From the NCBI GenBank assembly GCA_035567895.1, contig DATMPC010000058.1, positions 372,001 to 436,000 of the forward strand: 64,000 nucleotides of DNA, written 5' to 3'. The number at the start of each line of letters is the position of its first letter. Within the stretch, counting starts at the first letter, position 1. A program made the position numbers and the translations under genes. The DNA comes from Terriglobales bacterium (GTDB lineage: Bacteria > Acidobacteriota > Terriglobia > Terriglobales > Acidobacteriaceae). The notes under the pieces were generated by a model. The model was not told where the DNA came from. It made no database searches and saw nothing but the letters and a program-made list of their open reading frames with translations. Shown one piece after another: positions 1-8,763 of this stretch.

Positions 1-1504
1 GCGATGAAGGATGCGATTCCATTCTGGGACTCATCGGCGCAGGCGATGCGTGCGTATTCTGTGGCGTGCTTGGGAAAGAACCTCTCATCGCTCCCGAAGG
101 CACGGCAGGAGCTGTTTGCGAACCCGCCTGCCTGGAGCGATTAAGGTCAAAGTTGCGCTGATCTCGCTCCATCCGCTCATTGCGGGGAGCGTCCCACCGC
201 TGCTGCCCTGCCGTTGGCTGATTCCCACGCCCAGAGCCACCGATGACTGTATTTCCAGGAAATCTGCCCACGATGGTTTGAGGGGCTGAGGAGTTGCCGG
301 GCGCGAAGCCAGACGCTGGAACAGTTGTTTGCGATTGGCCTTGGCGCAGTATCTGCCTATTCGTATCAGCTTCTTTCACTGAGCGAGGCCAACGGTGCTC
401 AAGAGCGTCGTTATCGAGCACGATTCGTCGTGGCGGTACAACGGTGGGCGCGCCGCCATTAACAGCAATCACCGAAGGACCATGAACAGGAACTTCGGGA
501 CGACGGAAATTCGGAGGCCGATTATGGACCGGCGGGACCGTATGCCAGGAGTTCCAGTGATTCCCTGGAGCCCAGCACCATCCGCGCCCATTGACGAAAC
601 GCCATGATCCGTAGCGGTAAGGCGCCCAGCCCCAAGGATAACTCGAGACGAACAGATATCCCGATCCGGGATAGGAAAGCCAATATCCGTCGGCAAATGG
701 ATCCCAACCGAGTGGCGCATATGCTGGACGCCACATGTTGCCGTATCCGGGAACAAAGAAGTAGTCGCCGTAACTGTTCAGGTCGGAGAGCCCATAGACT
801 AAGTTATTCGTGCCATTAACAGCGGCAGTCGAAACGACTTCGTCATGGTTCTTGACGCGCTGGTTGTCCCACTGGTCGTAGTTCTCCTCGTCAACGCTCT
901 TCGCCAGGTAGTAGCGGGTGGGATCGTCATCGTCGAGACGAATCGTTTCTCCCTTGCGCACGGCAACTTCGGAGGCCGATCCGTTGGAAACCTGTACCTC
1001 GCCACTGAGCACTGCTAATTCCACCTGGTGTTTATCGGTGGAGACACGGAAGTGAACAGCCTTCGACAATTCAATCCGATCGCGTCCGGCGATCAGGTGG
1101 AAGCTGTCTTGATCGCGGTGTCGAATGTCAAAGTAAGCAGTTCCTTGTTCTAGTTCGATCGTCGTATTGCGACCACCGTTCGAATCCAAACTCAGATCGG
1201 AAAAGAGAACGAGCGTGTCCGGAGTCAGCCGGATCGAGCTGCCATCCTCGAATTCTGCCTCGGCTTGGCCGTCGCGCGCCCACAATCTCCATCCGTGCGA
1301 GATCGGCATGTTTATGTATGCCGTGTTGAAGCTGCGGCCATCGCCCTTGTCGAGTTCTACATCACCATCGACGTAGCTCAAACGGACAATTCGGGCGTGC
1401 GAGTCCGCCAACGCAGGCGCTGCCAGGATCAGGAGGAGAAAAACCAGTAGAACAGTAATGCGAACCGTAAGGCGGGGGGACGAGCCTAATGCCGAACCGG
1501 ACAT
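1..1504 (-). CDS. FecR / DUF6600-type secreted protein, partial (3' end outside window)
   Basis: The reading frame is open from the ATG at 1504 to the left edge of the window, so the C-terminus is missing. The start is chosen because GGAG lies six bases before it; an in-frame ATG at 1516 is the alternative. Residues 1-35 are a basic N-terminus plus a long hydrophobic stretch ending in APALA, a signal peptide. About residues 36-190 resemble a FecR domain (YVDGDVEL, LSGEVQV). Then comes an aromatic, Trp/Tyr/Pro-rich stretch with GWDPFADGYW and GWAPYRYGSW, typical of the DUF6600 region, and a Pro/Arg/Gln-rich low-complexity tail. Proteins of this design are common in acidobacteria and are thought to be envelope proteins; no enzymatic role is visible. 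It is not a classic FecR, since no sigma factor or TonB receptor gene lies next to it here. Confidence 0.8.
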   Translation of the reverse strand, partial: MSGSALGSSPRLTVRITVLLVFLLLILAAPALADSHARIVRLSYVDGDVELDKGDGRSFNTAYINMPISHGWRLWARDGQAEAEFEDGSSIRLTPDTLVLFSDLSLDSNGGRNTTIELEQGTAYFDIRHRDQDSFHLIAGRDRIELSKAVHFRVSTDKHQVELAVLSGEVQVSNGSASEVAVRKGETIRLDDDDPTRYYLAKSVDEENYDQWDNQRVKNHDEVVSTAAVNGTNNLVYGLSDLNSYGDYFFVPGYGNMWRPAYAPLGWDPFADGYWLSYPGSGYLFVSSYPWGWAPYRYGSWRFVNGRGWCWAPGNHWNSWHTVPPVHNRPPNFRRPEVPVHGPSVIAVNGGAPTVVPPRRIVLDNDALEHRWPRSVKEADTNRQILRQGQSQTTVPASGFAPGNSSAPQTIVGRFPGNTVIGGSGRGNQPTAGQQRWDAPRNERMERDQRNFDLNRSRQAGSQTAPAVPSGAMRGSFPSTPQNTHASPAPMSPRMESHPSS

Positions 1505-1564
1505 AACGGGCTCCATAACTTCTTCAGTACATTAGATCACTTTCTCAAGCCAGACGCTGCGAAT

Positions 1565-2305
1565 TTATTGGGTTGGATTGGGAGGAACTGCCAGGCCCGC
1601 CCGCGTAAGAATCCGCTGAGCGGTTTGCTGAGCTATATGAAGAACCGTGCGATCACTCACAAGGCGTTGGAGAACCGGCGCGATCGCCTGCACCTCGTAC
1701 AAATGCCCATCCTTCGACAAATCGTCGAGCGCTTTGAGATCCTGGTCGAGCGACAGCTTGTCGAACCGGCGGTCAAATTCCAGCTTGCGGCCACTTTCGA
1801 TGGTCAGTGAAATTCCCTGAAAGATCTCCGTAAGCGCTTGAATGGAGGGATCCTCAGAGTAGTTGTAGGTAGTCGCTGTATGGCGGGTCGCGTCCTGATA
1901 GCCCAGGGTCTTGCTTCCAGTCTGGGCAACCGGGTGCGCTGTGAACTCGAACTGGCCGTCGAAGAACCTGAGCTGCTCAGCTAAAGCAAAGATCTTTTGA
2001 CGCAAAGGCTCAGTGGTTTGAAATTGCTTCGTGAACCTCTCCTGTGAAGCAGCGTCATTGGCTTGCACCGATTGCTCGGCGTTGCTCTCGACCGGCTGAT
2101 TGCGCTCCTGTGGTGAAGTCAGGGAATGGTCGTCCGAAACGTAGTCCAGTTGGCCGTTCTGATGCACGGTAACGATGTAATCGGAGGGCCGCCCATATTT
2201 CCATGAAAACTTGAATACTACAGATGCATCCTGTTGTTGTGCATGGAGTTGACTAGCAATGAGACTGATTATGAAATAGCTTGCAAACCGCCGAAGTGCT
2301 CTCAT
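1565..2305 (-). CDS. hypothetical secreted protein
   Basis: This 246-residue product is not recognised beyond being exported: MRALRRFASYFIISLIASQLHAQ is a clear signal peptide with a cleavage site after HAQ. The start at 2305 overlaps the ruvC stop as ATGA, so the two genes are probably translationally coupled. A longer frame begins at 2359 but would put 18 residues before the signal peptide and lie inside ruvC. The mature part is soluble, mixed alpha/beta in composition, with no Cys motif and no transmembrane segment. Function unknown; the coupling to ruvC is positional and does not by itself imply a DNA-repair role. Confidence 0.75.
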   Translation of the reverse strand: MRALRRFASYFIISLIASQLHAQQQDASVVFKFSWKYGRPSDYIVTVHQNGQLDYVSDDHSLTSPQERNQPVESNAEQSVQANDAASQERFTKQFQTTEPLRQKIFALAEQLRFFDGQFEFTAHPVAQTGSKTLGYQDATRHTATTYNYSEDPSIQALTEIFQGISLTIESGRKLEFDRRFDKLSLDQDLKALDDLSKDGHLYEVQAIAPVLQRLVSDRTVLHIAQQTAQRILTRAGLAVPPNPTQ

Positions 2306-2808
2306 CGGCGACTTGCCACCTCGTAGCGCTTGAGTGTCGCATGCGTGTGCAGGTGGCAAATAGCAATCGCCAGGGCGTCTGCCGCGTCTGCAGGTCGAGG
2401 CGGTTCGGGAAGGTTCAGCAGATGCGCCACCATATGCTGCACCTGGATCTTTTCTGCCTTGCCGTAACCCACGACTGCAGACTTTATCGACAAAGGTGAG
2501 TACTCGGCCACTTCAAGACCTGCCGAGGAAGCAGCGAGCATAGCAACTCCGCGCACCTGACCGAGCTTGAGAGCCGATTTAGCGTTCACCGAGTAAAAGA
2601 CTTCCTCGATTGCGACCATCTGGGGAGAGTTCGTAAAGATGAGGTGCGAGAGTTCCGTAAATACAGTGCACAGGCGCTTTGGCATCGTTTCGCGCTTAGG
2701 GAGATGGATTGCACCAGCGACAATGAAGACAAGGCGTCCATCCGCATGCTGCTCCACCACACCATAACCCGTGTATTCGGTGCCGCAATCGATGCCTAAA
2801 ACCCGCAT
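2302..2808 (-). CDS. ruvC: crossover junction endodeoxyribonuclease RuvC
   Basis: RuvC resolves Holliday junctions by paired nicks after branch migration by RuvAB. The 168-residue length is normal for the family. The acidic metal-binding residues are visible: Asp7 in GIDCGTEYTGYG, Glu68 in VAIEEVF, and Asp141/Asp144 in PADAADALAIA. The N-terminal RNase H-like strand MRVLGID fixes the start. The gene heads a two-gene unit with the secreted hypothetical protein downstream (4-base overlap). ruvA and ruvB are not in the window. Confidence 0.96.
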   Translation of the reverse strand: MRVLGIDCGTEYTGYGVVEQHADGRLVFIVAGAIHLPKRETMPKRLCTVFTELSHLIFTNSPQMVAIEEVFYSVNAKSALKLGQVRGVAMLAASSAGLEVAEYSPLSIKSAVVGYGKAEKIQVQHMVAHLLNLPEPPRPADAADALAIAICHLHTHATLKRYEVASRR

Positions 2809-2840
2809 TGTTTCGAGTTTAACTCAAGCCGACTAATTCA

Positions 2841-2915
2841 CCACGGAGACACGGAGGCACGGAGCAAACCGAACCGAAATCCTTCTGCTTTCTCCGTGCC
2901 TCCGTGTCTCCGTGG
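2841..2915. repeat. perfect inverted repeat with 24-bp arms
   Basis: The arms at 2841-2864 and 2892-2915 are perfect reverse complements built from CACGGAGNCACGGAG-like units, with a 27-bp loop. It lies between the divergent ruvC and trpD genes, upstream of both, so it is not a simple terminator. A similar element lies at 54655-54769. No open frame crosses it. Confidence 0.85.
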
Positions 2916-2957
2916 TTGATAGAAGTTTCGGCGCTGATTTAGCTTGTATTTAAGAGC

Positions 2958-4010
2958 ATGATCATCGAAGCCTTACACCAGGTGGCGAATCACCGCGAGT
3001 CGCTCTCGCGCGAGGCGGCCCGCGAAGTTATGTCTGAGATCCTCAGCGGGGGAGCTACAGACGCACAGATCGCGGCGCTCCTGGTTGCTCTTCACATGAA
3101 AGGGGAAACGGTCGAGGAGATCGTTGGCTTTGCGGAGGCAATTCGCAAGGCGGCGGCTCCCCTGAAGCTGCAGCATTTCGCTCTCGATGTCAGCGGGACA
3201 GAGCGTGATGCCTTGGTCGACACCTGCGGCACCGGCGGCGATGCCAGCGGAACGTTCAACATCTCTACGGCGACTGCGCTGACCGTAGCCGGAGCTGGCG
3301 TGCGTGTAGCCAAGCACGGCAATCGCAGTGTCACTTCGAAGTGTGGGTCGGCAGATGTCGTTGAGGCCCTCGGAATCAACATCACATTGCCGCCTGCTCG
3401 CGTCGCCGAGTGCCTGGAAGCGGTTGGCATCGCATTTCTGTTTGCTCCATCAATGCATTCGGCGATGAAATACGTTCAGCCTGCACGGCGTGAACTGCGC
3501 CTGCGGACCGTCTTCAATCTCCTGGGGCCACTCTGCAATCCAGCCCACGCTTCAGCACAGGTTGTCGGGGTCTACTCGCGGTCGCTTGTGGAGAAACTCG
3601 CACAAGCCTTACAAATGCTTGGCCTCCAGCGTGCTCTAGTCGTTCACGGCCATGACGGCTTAGATGAGATTACGATCACAGGCTCGACGTACGTGGCTGA
3701 GGTGAGAAATGGGACGATTCGCGCCTATGACATCTCCCCTGAAGAGTTCGGCTTGCGCAGCGCTCCGATCTCCGAAATTCAGGGCGGTGACACGAAGGCA
3801 AATGCCGAAATCATCCGACGAATTGTCGATGGAGAGCGTTCTGCACGACGCGACGTCGTGTTGCTGAATGCAGCCGCAGCGTTGGTCGTGGCAGGCCGCG
3901 CAGATTCCATTTCTGAAGCAATGCCCATCGCCGCTGAGTCGCTCGACTCGGGGGCAGCGCGCGAAAAACTGGCAAAGTTGGTGGAGTTTACCTCGGGAAG
4001 GCGGACCTAA
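2958..4010 (+). CDS. trpD: anthranilate phosphoribosyltransferase
   Basis: The enzyme transfers phosphoribose from PRPP to anthranilate, the second step of tryptophan synthesis. The 350-residue protein carries the PRPP/Mg signature [17 protein letters not shown] (about residues 88-104), the [16 protein letters not shown] segment (about 118-133), and the N-terminal helical domain of the nucleoside phosphorylase class III fold. No other trp gene is adjacent, so the pathway is scattered, although trpS lies 2 kb downstream. Start ATGATCATCG is the first in frame. No leader peptide or attenuator is apparent upstream; the preceding space is the inverted repeat at 2841-2915. Confidence 0.96.
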   Translation: MIIEALHQVANHRESLSREAAREVMSEILSGGATDAQIAALLVALHMKGETVEEIVGFAEAIRKAAAPLKLQHFALDVSGTERDALVDTCGTGGDASGTFNISTATALTVAGAGVRVAKHGNRSVTSKCGSADVVEALGINITLPPARVAECLEAVGIAFLFAPSMHSAMKYVQPARRELRLRTVFNLLGPLCNPAHASAQVVGVYSRSLVEKLAQALQMLGLQRALVVHGHDGLDEITITGSTYVAEVRNGTIRAYDISPEEFGLRSAPISEIQGGDTKANAEIIRRIVDGERSARRDVVLLNAAAALVVAGRADSISEAMPIAAESLDSGAAREKLAKLVEFTSGRRT

Positions 4011-4038
4011 GACCTTGTGGTCCTAACTCCTCAGACTC

Positions 4039-4199
4039 TGTCATCCTGAGTCCGCCGAGGCGGACGAAGGATCTCCCGGAATATCTCAAACCGCATCCCG
4101 GCTCTTTGGCCAAGGATTCTCGTGAGAGAGCCAGGACGGTGCAAAGAGGCAGAGCATTGCGGGAGATCCTTCGTCCGCCTCGGCGGACTCAGGATGACA
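4039..4199. repeat. dispersed nested inverted repeat, copy 1
   Basis: First of five related elements (others at 16603, 18972, 24357, 49343). The outer ends are TGTCATCCTGAG and CTCAGGATGACA, followed inward by a copy-specific segment (here TCCGCCGAGGCGGA), then GAAGGATCTCCCGG paired with GGGAGATCCTTC. In the centre a second hairpin pairs GGCTCTTTGGC with a downstream AGAGCC. The whole element can fold into one long structure. Short frames across it are by-products. Confidence 0.85.
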
Positions 4200-4293
4200 A
4201 TCCCGTGCGTTTCGCGTCGCTTGGCGCCTAGAGCTAAGTCGGTGGCTTCCAACCTTCCCTCCTATAAAATCGGATTGACCTTCACGCTCTACC

Positions 4294-5133
4294 ATGCCGC
4301 GCTACGAATACCGCACCCTTCATCCTGACGCCGAGAAGAGCTTTCTTGCGTGGATCGATCACCTCGACAAAGAATTTTCCAATCCCGATCCAATCCACCG
4401 CAGCGTGATCGTGCGCGACGCGCTGCATCAGCTCTATCTTGGTCGTCCGTATGTACCCGAAGGTGAAAACGAAGAGTACGACAATGCCTCGGTAACATCC
4501 CAGCTCTCGGCACGAGCATTGACGCACTCATTTGATCCGCGAAATATTACCCTCGAGCCTGAGTACTACGGCGACATCGACGCGGTTCGTTATGAACCTC
4601 GCAAGCCGCTCATCTGGTTTTGGATGATGTTCGATCGCTCGCCGCTCGGACTCAATCACTGGCTGGGTTATCGCGTGCGCTACATGGTGGCCAAGCACGT
4701 GCTCAAGTCACTCGGCAATAACGTGAAGTTCTTTCACGGAATTGAGGTTTCGTTCGGCTACAACCTGACCATCGAAGACGATTGCGTCATTCACAAGTAC
4801 GTACTGCTCGATGATCGCGGCGATCTCATTGTTCGTGAAGGCAGCTCGATCTCGGACTATGCGAACGTCTACTCACACTCGCACGATTTGAACGACTCGA
4901 TGATCGTGACCAATCACAAAACTGTGATCGGTCCGCGTGCTCGGGTTACGTACCACGCCACTGTGCTCAGCGGAGTCACAGTCGGGGAGCACGGAATCGT
5001 AGGCTCAATGGGGGTAGCGACCAAGGATGTTCCACCGTTCAACGTGGTCGCGGGAATCCCGGCGAAGACCGTGAAGGTGAAGACCATTGCCGAGGGGACA
5101 GGGAACAGGGGACAGGGGACAGGAAAACCCTGA
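4294..5133 (+). CDS. hexapeptide-repeat acyltransferase
   Basis: The C-terminal half (about residues 150-265) has the left-handed beta-helix hexapeptide pattern of the maltose/galactoside O-acetyltransferase group: IEDDCVIHKYVLLDDRG, GSSISDYANVYSHSHDL, TVLSGVTVGEHGIVGSMGVATKDVPPFNVVAGIPAKTVK. The histidines in YSHSHD are suitable for catalysis. The N-terminal 130 residues are an unrecognised extension, longer than in typical MAT/LacA enzymes. Acceptor unknown; acetyl-CoA as donor is inferred from the family. The last dozen residues (EGTGNRGQGTGKP) are encoded by one arm of the inverted repeat at 5093-5218, so the natural C-terminus was probably altered by that repeat. Confidence 0.85.
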   Translation: MPRYEYRTLHPDAEKSFLAWIDHLDKEFSNPDPIHRSVIVRDALHQLYLGRPYVPEGENEEYDNASVTSQLSARALTHSFDPRNITLEPEYYGDIDAVRYEPRKPLIWFWMMFDRSPLGLNHWLGYRVRYMVAKHVLKSLGNNVKFFHGIEVSFGYNLTIEDDCVIHKYVLLDDRGDLIVREGSSISDYANVYSHSHDLNDSMIVTNHKTVIGPRARVTYHATVLSGVTVGEHGIVGSMGVATKDVPPFNVVAGIPAKTVKVKTIAEGTGNRGQGTGKP

Positions 5134-5218
5134 TCCTCTCAATTGCTTCGCCACACGCCTTACGAGATTGTCGTTTTGATTTAGTCTGCTGTTCCCTATC
5201 CCCTGTTCCCTGTCCCCT
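5093..5218. repeat. inverted repeat of GGGGACAGGGAACAG units
   Basis: A 30-bp arm at 5093-5122 matches the reverse complement of 5189-5218 with two mismatches. The left arm lies inside the 3' end of the acyltransferase gene; the right arm lies just before the M50 protease gene. Each arm is itself a run of GGGGACAG/GGGAACAG units. It may act as a terminator-like barrier, but no T-run follows. Confidence 0.8.
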
Positions 5219-5245
5219 ATACCCTGTTAACATCAACTTTCCGCA

Positions 5246-5926
5246 ATGAATTTGCATGCTGTAGTCGTCGTTTTCGACATCATCGTCTTTCTTTTCGCCA
5301 TCAGCGTGCACGAGTCGGCGCACGCGTGGATGGCAAATCGGCTTGGCGATCCTACGGCGCGGATGCTGGGCCGCATCAGCCTCAATCCGATTAAACACAT
5401 CGACCTGTTTGGCACAATCCTGCTGCCTCTGATCGCTGCAATCACCGGAGCTCCGCTGCTCGGATGGGCAAAACCAACGCCAGTTGACACGCGAAACTTC
5501 AAGCATCTGGTGCGCGATGACATCCTTACGTCTCTGATAGGTCCCGTCAGCAATTTCATCGTTGCCGTTGGCTGCTTTGTTCTGCTGGGAATTATCGCGA
5601 AGACGTCGGCTACAGGGCACCGCGTTGTTCAGGACATCGTCTCCAGCGGAACGCTCGACACAAGCTCTGTCATCACGCCCTTCGCAGCAATTCTGTACGA
5701 AGGCATCTTCATCAACGTGCTGCTCGGCATTTTCAACTTGATTCCTTTGCCTCCGCTCGACGGCAGTCACGTATTGCGTCACTTTCTGCCGGACGGAGTC
5801 CGCCGCATGTTTGATATGGCAGGAATCGCGATCCTTTGGATCCTTGTGCTCCTGAAAGTACCGTTCCTCGGGCCTCTGCTCGGACCTGCGATGGACATCT
5901 TCAGAAACAACCTAATGAGACTTTGA
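5246..5926 (+). CDS. site-2 protease family (M50) membrane metalloprotease
   Basis: An integral-membrane zinc protease of the short M50 type (226 residues). The zinc motif HESAH is at residues 22-26 in the first transmembrane helix, and the second metal-binding motif NLIPLPPLDGSHVL is in a late helix. Between them lie hydrophobic segments and a conserved GRISLNPIKHID loop. There is no PDZ domain, so it is not RseP-like but of the group often found beside trpS and scpAB in many bacteria. It shares that neighbourhood here: its TGA overlaps the trpS start by one base (TGATG). Substrate unknown. Confidence 0.9.
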   Translation: MNLHAVVVVFDIIVFLFAISVHESAHAWMANRLGDPTARMLGRISLNPIKHIDLFGTILLPLIAAITGAPLLGWAKPTPVDTRNFKHLVRDDILTSLIGPVSNFIVAVGCFVLLGIIAKTSATGHRVVQDIVSSGTLDTSSVITPFAAILYEGIFINVLLGIFNLIPLPPLDGSHVLRHFLPDGVRRMFDMAGIAILWILVLLKVPFLGPLLGPAMDIFRNNLMRL

Positions 5927-7041
5927 TGGATCAGGCCTCTTCTCAAACTTCTATTCCCAAATCGAACCAGACAGCCTCCGGACGCAAGCAGCGCATCCTG
6001 AGCGGCATGCGTTCTACCGGCAAATTGCATCTCGGCAACTATGTTGGCGCGCTCGCGAATTGGGTGAAACTGCAGGAAAATTACGATTCGTATTTCTTCA
6101 TAGCAGACTGGCACGCGCTTACGAGTGACTATGCGGACACTTCTCGTGTGAAACAGAACTCGATCGAAGTGATGCTGGACTATTTAGCCGCAGGACTCGA
6201 TCCGAAGAAGTGCACGATGTTCATTCAATCGCACGTGCCGCAACATGCGGAATTGCATTTGTTGCTCTCGATGATCACGCCCTTAGGTTGGCTGGAGCGG
6301 GTTCCCACCTATAAGGAGCAGCAGCAAAATATTCGCGACAAGGACCTGAATACTTATGGGTTCCTTGGCTATCCCCTTTTGCAATCGGCCGACATCATGA
6401 TCTATCAGGCTGAGTTCGTGCCGGTTGGCGAAGACCAGGTTCCACACATCGAGATCACGCGCGAGATTGCGCGGCGCTTCAATGGCTTTTATCCGCGACT
6501 CGTGAAGCCCGGCGATTCCGATCCTCGGCGAACTTACGTTTTTCCCGAACCGCAGGCTCTACTCACTCCATCGCCAAAGCTCCCGGGCACCGATGGACGC
6601 AAAATGTCGAAGTCGTATGGGAATTCGATTCTCATGAGCGATCCCGAGCCAGTAGTTCGTCAAAAGCTGAAGACGATGGTTACCGATCCGGCGCGAGTGC
6701 GGCGCACTGACCCGGGCAATCCCGACGTGTGCCCAGTCGGAGATGTGCACAAAATTTTCAGCAGCAGAGATACACTGCAAAAGGTATACGCTGGATGTCG
6801 CAGTGCCAGCATCGGCTGCATTGAGTGCAAGACTTGGGCTGCCGATGCACTGGTATCAGTGCTGAATCCGATGCAGGAGAGACGCTGGCATTATGAACAG
6901 AATCCTCGCGAAGCCTGGGAATTGCTCGAAGATGGAGCCACTCGCGCCAGCAGAGTCGCCGAGGCTACGATGGAAGAAGTTCGCATTGCGATGAAAATGT
7001 CCAAACATTATGAAGCGCCAGTCGAAGGAGCCGCACAGTAA
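5926..7041 (+). CDS. trpS: tryptophan--tRNA ligase
   Basis: Class I aminoacyl-tRNA synthetase charging tRNA-Trp. The signature sequences are present: GKLHLGNY (the HIGH equivalent, near residue 35) and GRKMSKSYGN (KMSKS, starting near residue 226). The start at 5926 is chosen because it overlaps the stop of the M50 gene as TGATG and gives 371 residues; an in-frame upstream ATG at 5836 would lie deep inside the M50 gene. The C-terminal part, with the CIECK segment, resembles the longer bacterial TrpRS class. It sits in an M50-trpS-scpA-scpB run with minimal spacing, probably one transcript. Confidence 0.96.
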   Translation: MDQASSQTSIPKSNQTASGRKQRILSGMRSTGKLHLGNYVGALANWVKLQENYDSYFFIADWHALTSDYADTSRVKQNSIEVMLDYLAAGLDPKKCTMFIQSHVPQHAELHLLLSMITPLGWLERVPTYKEQQQNIRDKDLNTYGFLGYPLLQSADIMIYQAEFVPVGEDQVPHIEITREIARRFNGFYPRLVKPGDSDPRRTYVFPEPQALLTPSPKLPGTDGRKMSKSYGNSILMSDPEPVVRQKLKTMVTDPARVRRTDPGNPDVCPVGDVHKIFSSRDTLQKVYAGCRSASIGCIECKTWAADALVSVLNPMQERRWHYEQNPREAWELLEDGATRASRVAEATMEEVRIAMKMSKHYEAPVEGAAQ

Positions 7042-7046
7042 CCTTC

Positions 7047-7853
7047 ATGTCTGAGACGCCCACCATCCACCGCGAACCCAGCGAGTTCCCTTTCGCTGTC
7101 AGTGTGGGCACGGTCTACGAAGGGCCGCTGGATCTTCTACTCGATCTGATTCGCAAGCAGGACATCGACATCTATGACATCCCAATCGCGAAGATCACAG
7201 CGCAATATCTGGGATACGTTGAGAGTCTGAAGCAGCTCGATGTGGATGTAGCGGCCGAGTTTATTTACATGGCTGCCATGCTCATCCATATCAAGTCGAA
7301 GATGCTTCTGCCGCGCGATCCCGATGCTCCCGCTGAGGCCCAGGAAGACCCGCGCAACGAGCTAGTCGAGCGTCTGCTCGAGCACGAGAAGTTTAAGAGC
7401 GCAGCACAGATGCTCTTGCAGAAGCAGCAAATTGAAGAAGCAGTCTGGAGCAATCCTGCGCTCAAGGACTTCAAGGAAGATGAAGGAGCAGAGCCGGAGC
7501 TGGCCGCGGATGTCGTCGACCTGGTGCGCACGTTCCAGCAGATTCTTGATCGTCTCCGCGAGCGTCCCATCATTCAGGTCGATCAGGATGCTGTCACTGT
7601 CGCGCAAATGATCGACTATCTACGCCGACGGCTGCTACTCGAAGAGAAGCCACTGCGTCTCAAACGCCTGCTGCAGCCGATGCAATCCAGGAACGCATTG
7701 GTGTGTACCTTTCTTGCCCTGTTGGAACTTGTGCGTCTGCAGGCGATTCTGTTGCGGCAGGAGGCGGTCTTTGGCGAGATACTAATCAAGAAACACGAGA
7801 ACTTCGAAGCCGTGATGGGCGAGGCAGCGGCCGTTCGAGATGATTGGAAGTAG
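7047..7853 (+). CDS. scpA: segregation and condensation protein A
   Basis: ScpA is the kleisin subunit that, with ScpB, bridges the SMC dimer for chromosome condensation and segregation. The N-terminal signature VYEGPLDLLLDLIRKQDIDIYDIPIAKITAQYL (about residues 24-56) is diagnostic, followed by AAEFIYMAAMLIHIKSKMLLPRD and a C-terminal winged-helix segment. At 268 residues it is normal. It begins five bases after trpS and is followed by a small hairpin element before scpB. smc is not in the window. Confidence 0.95.
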   Translation: MSETPTIHREPSEFPFAVSVGTVYEGPLDLLLDLIRKQDIDIYDIPIAKITAQYLGYVESLKQLDVDVAAEFIYMAAMLIHIKSKMLLPRDPDAPAEAQEDPRNELVERLLEHEKFKSAAQMLLQKQQIEEAVWSNPALKDFKEDEGAEPELAADVVDLVRTFQQILDRLRERPIIQVDQDAVTVAQMIDYLRRRLLLEEKPLRLKRLLQPMQSRNALVCTFLALLELVRLQAILLRQEAVFGEILIKKHENFEAVMGEAAAVRDDWK

Positions 7854-7861
7854 ATAATTCC

Positions 7862-7908
7862 GCAGCATGGTAGCGACGTCCGCCGAGGCGGACTCGTCTC
7901 TACGCTGC
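7862..7908. repeat. small palindromic intergenic element
   Basis: GCAGC at 7862 pairs with GCTGC at 7904; inside, GTAGCGACG pairs with CGTCTCTAC (one mismatch), and the centre is the palindrome TCCGCCGAGGCGGA. The same central 14 bp forms the arms of the large element at 4039 and the centre of the one at 8711. It lies between scpA and scpB. Confidence 0.7.
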
Positions 7909-7922
7909 ACAATGAGCCATCC

Positions 7923-8714
7923 ATGAGCCTTAAAGCAAAACTCGAAGCAATTATCTACGCTGCTGAAGAGCCCGTCACAATCGAGCAGATCGTCTCTGTA
8001 CTCCAAGACGAGATCTCCGCAAACCTGGGATCACAATCCTCCGAGGCGCCGCCATCAGTGGACGCCATCGAGAGCGACGAGCATCAACCAGAACCGCATC
8101 TCGTCCTTACCGATGCCAAGCAGGAAGCCAAACAACAGCGCCAGCGCAGCCAGCGACGTGTGCGGGAAGTTCTGGAAGAACTCATCAAGGAATACGAAGC
8201 ACCCGAGCACGGCATGGAGATTCGGCAGGTGGCCGGCGGATACCGCATGTCGACCAAGCCGGAGCATCACGACGTAGTCCGCTCATTTGCCAAGGGCCTG
8301 AAACCGCCAATTCGACTATCCCTGCAAGCGCTGGAGACGCTGGCCGTAATCGCTTACAAACAGCCGGTCACCGCACCTGAAATTAGCGAAATCCGTGGAG
8401 TCGATTGCAGCGGAGTGCTTGCCAATCTGATCTCACGCAAGCTCATCACGACCGCCGGACGAAAGCAGGTAATCGGCCGCCCAATTCTGTACAAGACCAC
8501 GAAGGACTTTCTGCTGCGCTTCGGCCTTAATGACATAAACGAACTTCCGAGCATTGAGGAATTTGAGAAGCTGACTTCGGCCGCACAGGGCGATCTTCTT
8601 GTTGAAGGTGACGCCCAGACAAACGGCGCTGCAGATGCTTCCGTCGGCGAAGTCGCAGATCAACAAGAAGCATCCACACCGGACGACCACGTAGACACTC
8701 AGGCAGCATCGTAG
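7923..8714 (+). CDS. scpB: segregation and condensation protein B
   Basis: ScpB dimers bind the kleisin ScpA in the SMC complex. Residues about 1-40 and 70-200 form two winged-helix domains; the characteristic ALETLAVIAYKQPVTAPEISEIRGV and RKLITTAGRKQVIGRPILYKTT are present. A Gln/Glu-rich insertion (about residues 38-85) between the first strand set and the core, and an acidic, Ala-rich C-terminal tail of about 45 residues after LPSIEEF, make it longer than the usual 180-200 residues. Both extras look disordered. Confidence 0.95.
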   Translation: MSLKAKLEAIIYAAEEPVTIEQIVSVLQDEISANLGSQSSEAPPSVDAIESDEHQPEPHLVLTDAKQEAKQQRQRSQRRVREVLEELIKEYEAPEHGMEIRQVAGGYRMSTKPEHHDVVRSFAKGLKPPIRLSLQALETLAVIAYKQPVTAPEISEIRGVDCSGVLANLISRKLITTAGRKQVIGRPILYKTTKDFLLRFGLNDINELPSIEEFEKLTSAAQGDLLVEGDAQTNGAADASVGEVADQQEASTPDDHVDTQAAS

Positions 8715-8743
8715 GCACAGTCCGCCGAGGCGGACGTCTCTAC
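8711..8743. repeat. small palindromic intergenic element overlapping scpB stop
   Basis: GTAG, overlapping the scpB stop codon, and GTCTCTAC flank the central palindrome TCCGCCGAGGCGGA (8721-8734). It is a near relative of the element at 7862-7908, so scpB is bracketed by two copies. Confidence 0.65.
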
Positions 8744-8763
8744 CATCCTGTAAGAAAGTACCC

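Noticed and set aside
4031-4328. several 68-73-residue frames on both strands
   Set aside because: All read through repeat copy 1.
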